Source: Aequorivita sp.
GTDB lineage: Bacteria > Bacteroidota > Bacteroidia > Flavobacteriales > Flavobacteriaceae
Direction: 5' to 3'
Assembly: GCA_002733915.1 (NCBI GenBank)
Contig: NVXN01000001.1
Coordinates: forward strand, 340,615-347,417
Length of the DNA: 6,803 nt
Part shown: one piece after another, positions 1-5,462 of the stretch
How positions within the stretch are numbered: the stretch's first letter is position 1
Layout of the letters: each line of letters begins with the position of its first letter
The notes under the pieces: generated by a model
The model's input: the letters and a program-made list of their open reading frames with translations, nothing else
Told to the model about the DNA's origin: nothing
Database searches by the model: none
Program-made: the position numbers and the translations under genes

Positions 1-236
1 ATGACCCAACAACGGATACCTACCGAAATTCCCGACTGTTTAAGCAAGGTTTTTACAATTACAAATACGTAGTTGTAAACCGTGATGGAAGTATAGATGA
101 AGGTGCCGTGAGTGGCGATTTTTGGCAAACTGAAAATGATTATACTGTTATTGTTTATTTCCGCGACCTAGGCGCTAGGTATGACCGTATTATTGGCACA
201 GGTTATGCCAATTCTACAAATATTAACAACAATTAA
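1..236 (+). CDS. Type IX secretion system plug protein (formerly DUF5103), C-terminal fragment
   Basis: The reading frame that starts at base 3 is open from the window edge to a TAA at 234-236. It gives 77 residues of the end of a protein whose start lies upstream. The residues NYKYVVV, SGDFWQTENDYTV and VYFRDLGARYDRIIG match, from memory, the conserved C-terminus of the flavobacterial DUF5103 family. That family is now called the T9SS plug protein. It is a periplasm-facing partner of the SprA translocon that closes the unoccupied channel. The other two plus-strand frames hit stops within about 80 bases, which supports this frame. The next gene starts 42 bp downstream on the same strand, so cotranscription is plausible. 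The fragment is too short to show domain order or a signal peptide. The family call rests on the C-terminal pattern only. Confidence 0.8.
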   Translation, partial: DPTTDTYRNSRLFKQGFYNYKYVVVNRDGSIDEGAVSGDFWQTENDYTVIVYFRDLGARYDRIIGTGYANSTNINNN

Positions 237-250
237 TTTAAATGAAATAA

Positions 251-278
251 AGCTAAAAATCTAACTTTTCTTTTAGCT
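251..278 (+). other. 8-bp stem-loop directly abutting the DUF3667 start codon
   Basis: AGCTAAAA at 251-258 is the exact reverse complement of TTTTAGCT at 271-278, with a 12-nt loop between. The right arm ends at the base before the ATG at 279. The stem is AT-rich and no U-tract follows it, so it is a poor intrinsic terminator. It could be a weak attenuator or an mRNA structure affecting initiation, or it could be chance in AT-rich DNA. The perfect arms are seen directly; any function is inference. Confidence 0.35.
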
Positions 279-1376
279 ATGAAACGCAAAAAAAATGAAA
301 TTTTCACCGGAAGAAAATCATTGCAATACCGCGGCAACAAATGCTTAAATTGCGAGCAACCTTTAGACACTAGCGATATTTACTGCCCATACTGCTCCCA
401 ACTTAACAGTAACAAACAACTTTCTGCAGTTGACTTTTTTGGGGAATTCATCAATAGTATTGTAGTGTATGATTCGCGCCTTAGAAACACACTAAAGGAC
501 TTGCTTTTTAGGCCCGGTATAATTACCCGAAATTATGTAAAGGGACAACACCTAAAGTATGCTAATCCTTTTCGTTTTTTTTTAAGCGTATCCATTATTT
601 ATTTCTTGCTGAGCGGCTTTATTAATATATTCCAAGCTGATTCAGAAAACGAAACTACAAATTTAAAAACAGCAGATAACAACACCTTCAGTCTTGATTC
701 ACTGGCCCAGAGCTTTTCGTCCGCTAACTCAAAAGCATTTCGTCTTTCAGATTCCATAAATAAGCAGCAACAGGTTGCACCCACAAAACAGCTTACGGAT
801 AAAGAACTTGACAGCATGTCTTTTATAAAAAGTTATTTTAAAAGGTTTGTTCTTTATAATGATTTTTACCGAACCCATAAAATAAAAAATGCCCACGCAG
901 CATTGGACAGCCTCAACCACAGGAACACCTCTTTCAACCGATGGGTCTATTCCAAAAATATAACTGTTGAAAAAATTAGGGAGAATCCACCGGCATTTGT
1001 AAATTATATACTTGCCAAAATACCTTTCTTTCTGTTCTTTTTCACGCCCTTTTTCGCACTCTTTTTTTGGCTTATCTATTCGCGGAAAAAATATACTTAT
1101 GTAGAGCATATGGTTTTTATATTCCATATCTTCAGTTTTATCTTTTTGGGAATGCTCATATCACTAATTCCAGACCTAATTTTGAAGACGCAAGTTTTAG
1201 TCGGTATTCTCTTTATGCTCATCGGACCCTTTTATTTTTATAAGGCTTTAAGAAATTTTTACAGACAGGATAGGCTGCTAACTTTAATAAAATTCGTATT
1301 TTTAAACATTGTGTTTGGAATAGGATTGACTTTTTCAGCGATCATTTTTGTAGCAATGAGCGCAGCATTTTATTAA
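279..1376 (+). CDS. DUF3667 domain-containing membrane protein with N-terminal zinc ribbon
   Basis: This 365-aa protein begins with a short basic stretch, then a zinc ribbon with paired cysteines C22-x2-C25 and C36-x2-C39 (CLNC...CPYC). Next comes the DUF3667 signature, in which residues about 64-99 contain YDSRLRNTL, FRPG and KYANPFRFF. Hydrophobic segments lie at about 98-118, 246-268, 277-299, 305-323 and 337-363, giving roughly five membrane helices. The polar, Ser/Asn/Gln-rich stretch at about 119-240 is an extramembrane loop. The family is common in Bacteroidota and has no established biochemical function known to me. The cytoplasmic zinc ribbon suggests protein or nucleic acid contact, but that is inference. 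The ATG at 279 keeps the zinc ribbon intact. No Shine-Dalgarno is visible, as is usual in flavobacteria. apaG starts 3 nt after the stop, which strongly suggests translational coupling or an operon. Confidence 0.85.
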   Translation: MKRKKNEIFTGRKSLQYRGNKCLNCEQPLDTSDIYCPYCSQLNSNKQLSAVDFFGEFINSIVVYDSRLRNTLKDLLFRPGIITRNYVKGQHLKYANPFRFFLSVSIIYFLLSGFINIFQADSENETTNLKTADNNTFSLDSLAQSFSSANSKAFRLSDSINKQQQVAPTKQLTDKELDSMSFIKSYFKRFVLYNDFYRTHKIKNAHAALDSLNHRNTSFNRWVYSKNITVEKIRENPPAFVNYILAKIPFFLFFFTPFFALFFWLIYSRKKYTYVEHMVFIFHIFSFIFLGMLISLIPDLILKTQVLVGILFMLIGPFYFYKALRNFYRQDRLLTLIKFVFLNIVFGIGLTFSAIIFVAMSAAFY

Positions 1377-1379
1377 ATA

Positions 1380-1766
1380 ATGGTACAACAGGTAACACAG
1401 GGAATTAAAATTTCGGTAAAAACCGAGTTTGACGGCACATTTTACAAAAATCGTAAAATGCAGTATGCATTTGCCTATACCGTTACCATTGAAAATCAAA
1501 GTAAAGACACTGTCCAACTTACCTCGCGTCTTTGGAAAATAAAGGACTCCCTTAATAATACCGAAATTGTGGAAGGCGAGGGTGTTATAGGCCAAAAGCC
1601 AATATTGCCCCCCGGAGAGAGACATTCCTATTCCAGCGGCTGCCTCCTGCTTTCACCTTTTGGGGCGATGAAGGGGCACTATAATATGGTCAACTTTGCT
1701 ACCACACGAAAGTTTAGGGTTTCCATCCCGCTCTTCAATTTAAGCGCGCCTTTTTCTATGAATTAA
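1380..1766 (+). CDS. apaG: ApaG family protein (DUF525)
   Basis: This 128-aa protein has the usual length of ApaG, a single fibronectin-III-like beta-sandwich domain. Landmarks are the IENQS strand (about 37-41), VQLTSRLWKI (about 45-54), GEGVIG (66-71; the GxGxxG motif of the family), QKPILPPGE (72-80), the SSGCLLLSPFGAMKGHY block (about 85-101) and the closing IPLFNL (116-121). The molecular role is unsettled. The old name of Co2+/Mg2+ efflux protein comes from Salmonella corA-region genetics and is not supported by the fold, which suggests a small soluble binding domain. The gene starts 3 nt after the DUF3667 stop, so the two are almost certainly cotranscribed. Its last 11 bp overlap the end of the convergent NRDE gene, and I see no terminator hairpin between them. 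Confidence 0.9.
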   Translation: MVQQVTQGIKISVKTEFDGTFYKNRKMQYAFAYTVTIENQSKDTVQLTSRLWKIKDSLNNTEIVEGEGVIGQKPILPPGERHSYSSGCLLLSPFGAMKGHYNMVNFATTRKFRVSIPLFNLSAPFSMN

Positions 1767-2466
1767 AGACCCTATTGGTTATTGATCCAGTTTGCAAATC
1801 TTCATAACGCATTTCAACGATTTCATTTTGTTTGGAAATTTGAGTAATACTTTTGGTTTTTATAAAACCACGATCTATAATTAGATCGCTGGATTTATCT
1901 CCTTCGCCACCATTTTTGTGAAAGTGAAGTATTTTGTTTTTGGTAGGGATTCCCGATTTCAATATAAAATCCGAAAACCACATTTCCCTTTTATTTTTTA
2001 AAGCTAAAGGATATAGAGGCGAAGAAGACCAAATAGTGGGTGCAAGGGGTCTTTGGGAAAAATGATATTCGATTCCATCCCAAACCAATTGAAATAATTG
2101 TATTTCAGAAATCCATGAAACCAAAACTGCAGTAAAAGGTTCTATATCGTTAAAATCATAAGCTTCTATTTCTTTTTGGAAATCGTCAGTTTTCAAAAAG
2201 TCTTTTACAACCACGCCCCTACTTTTCGCATAAAATGGTTTTCGCTCATGGGCCACAAATCCACCATTCATCAAACAAATAATCCTTTTTTTTCCACTCA
2301 CACCAATCCAAGTTCCACCCGCTACTGCATCTTTTGGATAAAGCAATTTTACGCCATCCTCTTCATATATCTTTGGTGGAAAAGTTTCTCTCCCGGGAGC
2401 TTCGTCGCGATTGGATGTGAGAATGAAATCGGTGTTTGATTTTGGTATAAATGTGATGGTGCACAT
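1756..2466 (-). CDS. NRDE family protein (TANGO2-like, DUF833)
   Basis: This 236-aa protein opens with MCTITF. Removing the initiator Met would expose Cys2 as the N-terminal residue, the hallmark of this Ntn-hydrolase-like family. The eponymous NRDE tetrad is at residues 19-22. It is followed by APGRET, AGGTWIGV and CLMNGG, and then a middle IWSSSPLY segment. Length and motif order fit a complete PF05742 protein. Bacterial members have no settled substrate. Eukaryotic TANGO2 has been tied to haem and lipid handling, which should not be transferred here without data. The gene is read from 2466 down to a TAG at 1756-1758. Its 3' end overlaps apaG tail to tail. Only 6 nt separate its start codon from a heptanucleotide tandem repeat, so its leader is largely repeat DNA. 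No convincing promoter of its own was found. Confidence 0.88.
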   Translation of the reverse strand: MCTITFIPKSNTDFILTSNRDEAPGRETFPPKIYEEDGVKLLYPKDAVAGGTWIGVSGKKRIICLMNGGFVAHERKPFYAKSRGVVVKDFLKTDDFQKEIEAYDFNDIEPFTAVLVSWISEIQLFQLVWDGIEYHFSQRPLAPTIWSSSPLYPLALKNKREMWFSDFILKSGIPTKNKILHFHKNGGEGDKSSDLIIDRGFIKTKSITQISKQNEIVEMRYEDLQTGSITNRVFNS

Positions 2467-2472
2467 ATTTAT

Positions 2473-2504
2473 CAGTGTTCAGTGTTCAGTGTTCAGTGTT
2501 CAGT
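2473..2504. repeat. Heptanucleotide tandem repeat (CAGTGTT), 4 full copies plus CAGT
   Basis: Four perfect copies of CAGTGTT occupy 2473-2500 and a partial CAGT ends at 2504. The array begins 6 bp upstream of the NRDE start codon and lies in that gene's untranslated leader. Perfect short tandem repeats are prone to replication slippage, so copy number could vary between strains. Confidence 0.95.
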
Positions 2505-2600
2505 AAAACTAAGAAATTAGGAAATTTTTATTTGTTTAAAACGCAACTATTTTCCTATAATAAAAGGAAAACTGCCAACTGCTACGGGATACTGAACACT
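2473..2600. repeat. Composite intergenic repeat with inverted ends, possibly a MITE- or REP-like element
   Basis: The left side is the CAGTGTT array. The right side carries ACTGAACACT at 2591-2600, the exact reverse complement of AGTGTTCAGT found repeatedly in the array (for example 2495-2504). Two further ACTG-headed heptamers, ACTGCCA and ACTGCTA, lie at 2571-2584. A 7-bp hairpin (TTTTCCT at 2550-2556 with AGGAAAA at 2565-2571, 8-nt loop) sits between the ends. There is no coding frame inside. The inverted ends and small size resemble dispersed palindromic repeats, but multiplicity in the genome cannot be judged from one window. Confidence 0.5.
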
Positions 2601-2650
2601 AAAAAAATTGTACCTTTGCAATCTTCATAAACAGAAAAAACAAAACAGTT
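2505..2650 (+). promoter_or_regulatory. pruA promoter and leader with a TAnnTTTG -7 box at 2611-2618
   Basis: TACCTTTG at 2611-2618 matches the Bacteroidota -7 consensus TAnnTTTG. It lies 32 bp before the pruA ATG, which predicts a short leader of about 25 nt. No clear TTTG/TTG -33 element is present at the expected distance; that position falls in or next to the inverted repeat ending at 2600. The leader just before the ATG is A-rich (many A residues at 2631-2645) and lacks a Shine-Dalgarno, as is typical of flavobacteria. Confidence 0.65.
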
Positions 2651-4276
2651 ATGGGAAATGGATTTTTTGAAGTACCAATCGCCGTAAATGAACCTGTAAA
2701 GAGTTATGCTCCAGGTTCACCGGAACGCAAGGAAGTACTTGAAACCTACAAAAAAATGTACGATTCAAAAGTGGAAGTGCCTTTATTCATTAACGGGAAA
2801 GAAGTAAAGACGGGGGATACTGCTACTATGTCACCTCCACACGATCACAAACATGTATTGGGAACGTATCATAAGGCTACCAAAAAAAATGTGGAGGAAG
2901 CAATTGAAACTGCTTTGGAAGCCAGAAAAAAATGGGCTGCCATGCCTTGGGAGCAACGCGCAGGAATATTTCTACGCGCAGCAGAATTGATTGCCGGGCC
3001 GTATAGAGCCAAGATTAATGCAGCCACTATGCTTGCGCAATCCAAAAATATCTACCAAGCTGAAATAGATGCAGCGTGCGAGTTAATCGATTTTTTACGT
3101 TTTAATGTTCAGTTTATGACTGAAATATATGCCGAGCAACCAGAATCAACCTCGGCAAATTGGAACCGAATTGAATATAGACCTTTGGAAGGTTTTATTT
3201 ATGCAATAACACCTTTTAACTTTACCGCTATAGCGGGAAATCTTCCGGCTAGTGCCGCTTTAATGGGCAATGTGGTTCTTTGGAAACCTAGCGACAGCCA
3301 GGTTTATTCTGCAAAAGTTGTGCTGGATGTATTCAGAGAAGCTGGCGTTCCTGCGGGAGTTATAAATATGGTAATGGGAGATCCGGTGATGATAACGGAT
3401 ACTGTTCTTGCAAGTCCAGATTTCAGTGGAATTCACTTTACAGGTTCAACTAATGTTTTTAAAGATATTTGGCGAAAAATCGGAACCAATATCCACAACT
3501 ACAAAACATATCCGCGTATTGTGGGCGAGACTGGGGGAAAAGACTTTATCGTGGCACATAAATCATCAAACCCAAAACAAGTTGCAACCGCTATGAGCCG
3601 TGGCGCTTTTGAATTCCAAGGCCAAAAATGTAGCGCTGCAAGTAGATGCTATATTTCAGAAAGCATTTGGAAAGATGTTAAAAATGATGTGGTTGCAGAC
3701 ATAAGCTCATTCAAAATGGGATCTCCAGAAGATATGGGCAATTTTATAACTGCTGTAATCCACGAAGGTTCTTTTGACAAGCTTGCAAAATATATTGATG
3801 CGGCCAAAAATGACAAAAATGCCGAAATAATTGCTGGTGGAAATTACGATAAAAGCAAAGGATACTTTATTGAGCCTACAGTAATAGTTGTTAAAGACCC
3901 AAAATATACTACCATGTGCACAGAGCTTTTTGGACCGGTTTTAACCGTCTATGTTTTTGATGACAGCAAGTGGGAAGAAACGCTCCATTTGGTTGATGAG
4001 ACCAGTGAATATGGTTTAACAGGTGCCGTTTTTAGCGAAGATAGATATGCTTTAGAACAAGCCGTAAAAATTCTTGAGAATGCAGCTGGTAATTTTTATA
4101 TAAATGATAAGCCTACTGGAGCTGTAGTTGGCCAGCAACCATTTGGTGGTGCACGCGCAAGTGGCACAAACGATAAGGCTGGAAGTAAATTAAATCTTTA
4201 CAGATGGATTTCTCCACGGATGGTAAAGGAAACTTTTGTATCACCAACAGATTATAGATATCCTTTTTTGGGATAA
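2651..4276 (+). CDS. pruA: L-glutamate gamma-semialdehyde dehydrogenase (1-pyrroline-5-carboxylate dehydrogenase)
   Basis: This complete 541-aa aldehyde dehydrogenase superfamily enzyme performs NAD-dependent oxidation of glutamate semialdehyde/P5C to glutamate. That is the second step of proline degradation and also the exit from arginine/ornithine catabolism. It is predicted to be cytosolic. Visible active-site residues are N190 in the PFNF motif, K212 in WKPSDSQ (cofactor binding), the general base E293 in GETGGKD, and the nucleophile C327 in FQGQKCSAASR. The E-to-C spacing of 34 equals that of canonical ALDHs. The end carries FGGARASGTNDKAG, typical of P5C dehydrogenases. It is monofunctional: no proline dehydrogenase domain is fused as in PutA, and no putA/prodh gene lies in the window. 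The ATG at 2651 gives the family's usual N-terminus and length. The gene is flanked by its own promoter and a strong terminator, so it is probably monocistronic. Confidence 0.96.
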   Translation: MGNGFFEVPIAVNEPVKSYAPGSPERKEVLETYKKMYDSKVEVPLFINGKEVKTGDTATMSPPHDHKHVLGTYHKATKKNVEEAIETALEARKKWAAMPWEQRAGIFLRAAELIAGPYRAKINAATMLAQSKNIYQAEIDAACELIDFLRFNVQFMTEIYAEQPESTSANWNRIEYRPLEGFIYAITPFNFTAIAGNLPASAALMGNVVLWKPSDSQVYSAKVVLDVFREAGVPAGVINMVMGDPVMITDTVLASPDFSGIHFTGSTNVFKDIWRKIGTNIHNYKTYPRIVGETGGKDFIVAHKSSNPKQVATAMSRGAFEFQGQKCSAASRCYISESIWKDVKNDVVADISSFKMGSPEDMGNFITAVIHEGSFDKLAKYIDAAKNDKNAEIIAGGNYDKSKGYFIEPTVIVVKDPKYTTMCTELFGPVLTVYVFDDSKWEETLHLVDETSEYGLTGAVFSEDRYALEQAVKILENAAGNFYINDKPTGAVVGQQPFGGARASGTNDKAGSKLNLYRWISPRMVKETFVSPTDYRYPFLG

Positions 4277-4299
4277 ATAAATCAGTAATCACCAAATAA

Positions 4300-4334
4300 A
4301 AAAATCCCTTCCTCATGTTCAGGAAGGGATTTTT
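4300..4334. terminator. Strong bidirectional intrinsic terminator between pruA and the convergent Omp28-related gene
   Basis: AAAAATCCCTTCCT (4300-4313) pairs perfectly with AGGAAGGGATTTTT (4321-4334), giving a 14-bp stem with a 7-nt loop. The base has a T-run on the right for plus-strand transcripts and an A-run on the left (extending to 4298) that becomes a U-tract for minus-strand transcripts. It lies 23 bp after the pruA stop and 20 bp after the stop of the minus-strand gene, so it can end both. Confidence 0.93.
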
Positions 4335-4354
4335 CATAAATGAATAATTAATTA

Positions 4355-5455
4355 TTATTCAAAATCCTTAGTCTCATTTATATGGGCTACTTGGGCATTT
4401 TTCGCATTATTTTCAGAATCTACAACCATGACCACAAAACTTAGATTATTCCCTACATAGTTAGATGGAATAGAAAAGTTATAGTTTTTTGTATATTCTT
4501 GATAAGGCTGAGTTTCTGGAATATTATCGCCAAATAAAGCTGATAATGAATTACGCAAGCCATCATTGTGAATGTAGTTTTCTATTGGGTTCCCTTTTCC
4601 TTCAAATGGATGTCCGGGAGTTTCATTGAAATAATTAGCCTGGTCTGCTGCAACACCACTTTCTAATAAATACACAACCAGTTTATCTCCAGCCTGTGAG
4701 CCATTTTCATATTTTACTTTTGTTTCAACTGTAAGCTCACTACCATTTAATTGCGAATTTATTGCAATGGTTACATCGGTATCAGAACCAGCCATAGCTA
4801 GAATTCCTGTATCTTCAATTATAAATTCAGGACCGGATCGCGCAACCCATGGTGTTGTTCTATTAATCTGTGCTTTAGGAAAACCATTCCCTACACCAAA
4901 TTCTTCCTGCAAATCTGTAATTCTTAAAAAATCTAACGGATCGGGATGACTAGAGGCAGTTTTATGAATTGCGACAACCGCTATATCTTCCGTTCTCAGA
5001 TTTAATTCATTTATTGCAACAATTAAAGCTGGGCAAAAGCCGCACCACGTGCCGGTGTAATCTTCAATTACTACTTTTCGGTTTGGGATAAATATTGAAA
5101 AGGTTTTTGTAGCCGAGGTAATCGTCTGGCCATTATCCATATATTCAGCATACACTTCAAAATCACCTTCGTTATTAGAAGAGTAAGTGAATCCTGAAAT
5201 AGGACTATTATTAACATAAAAAGTAGCTTCAGGAGCAGTATTATTGCCATCCTCATCCAGCAATCCAAAAGTTATTGTTTGGTTACGCATTGCCTTGGCC
5301 ACATCTACAGTAAGCGCACGCTCGTTTTCTGAAAGCACTTGAAAACCCAATATATTACTTGTAATACCTTGGTAAATTGCCTTTACGGTATATTCACCAA
5401 TTGTTGAAAATGTATATGATCCTCCTTCTATTTCGGTATCATTAACATATATTAT
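4355..5455 (-). CDS. Omp28-related protein with thioredoxin-like domain, 5'-truncated at a breakpoint
   Basis: The frame is open on the minus strand from about 5455 to a TAA at 4355-4357. It formally continues to an ATG at 5500, giving 381 aa; residue numbers below use that ATG. The first 14-15 residues (MCILYC...) are antisense to the plus-strand gene and are not real protein. The genuine part begins at about IIYVND. Two Ig-like repeats come first (about 16-55 and 71-127), sharing the pattern YVN-x3-I-x-G...G-[DE]-[FY]-x-V-x-A-x-Y. An Omp28/thioredoxin-like domain follows, with VVIEDYTGTWCGFCP (active-site pair C153-x2-C156). A C-terminal beta-rich domain ends in NETKDFE. There is no T9SS sorting domain, so the intact protein was probably a surface or periplasmic lipoprotein. 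The signal peptide, the start of the first Ig repeat and the promoter are all missing. As it stands the gene is probably not exported or expressed normally, unless the junction is an artefact. Confidence 0.82.
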   Translation of the reverse strand: MIYVNDTEIEGGSYTFSTIGEYTVKAIYQGITSNILGFQVLSENERALTVDVAKAMRNQTITFGLLDEDGNNTAPEATFYVNNSPISGFTYSSNNEGDFEVYAEYMDNGQTITSATKTFSIFIPNRKVVIEDYTGTWCGFCPALIVAINELNLRTEDIAVVAIHKTASSHPDPLDFLRITDLQEEFGVGNGFPKAQINRTTPWVARSGPEFIIEDTGILAMAGSDTDVTIAINSQLNGSELTVETKVKYENGSQAGDKLVVYLLESGVAADQANYFNETPGHPFEGKGNPIENYIHNDGLRNSLSALFGDNIPETQPYQEYTKNYNFSIPSNYVGNNLSFVVMVVDSENNAKNAQVAHINETKDFE

Positions 5456-5462
5456 TGTCCTC
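5450..5462. other. Head-to-head breakpoint joining two 5'-truncated Omp28-family genes
   Basis: Left of about 5455 the minus strand reads the Ig-like start (IIYVND). From 5456 the plus strand reads TGT CCT CAA GGG CAC, i.e. CPQGHA, the middle of the family motif WCxxCPQGHA. The bases before 5456 do not encode the expected EEFTG-x-x-C-x-x residues in this frame. Neither gene keeps a signal peptide, its own start codon, a leader or a promoter, and no intergenic DNA remains. The exact base is uncertain by a few positions. No inverted repeat or insertion-sequence end is visible at the join. Confidence 0.8.

Noticed and set aside
262..269. TAACTTTT resembling a -7 box before the DUF3667 gene
   Set aside because: It mismatches the final G of TAnnTTTG, lies only 9 bp from the ATG, and has no -33 partner. 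Readthrough from the plug gene is simpler.
599..1127. Minus-strand open frames of 72 and 126 codons inside the DUF3667 gene
   Set aside because: They lie antisense to a well-supported family protein, show no recognisable motifs, and have skewed Cys/Phe/Lys composition typical of antisense frames.
1335..1625. Minus-strand 96-codon frame over apaG
   Set aside because: It is antisense to the conserved ApaG domain and has no domain of its own.
2176..2439. Plus-strand 87-codon frame over the NRDE gene
   Set aside because: It is antisense to the N-terminal NRDE motif region and is therefore a shadow.
2651..4276. Possible bifunctional PutA
   Set aside because: The 541-aa length holds only the aldehyde dehydrogenase domain, with no proline dehydrogenase barrel or DNA-binding domain.
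4341..4361. AT-only inverted repeat TGAATAAT / ATTATTCA around the minus-strand stop codon
   Set aside because: It contains almost no GC pairs and lies next to a far stronger terminator; it is likely chance in AT-rich DNA.
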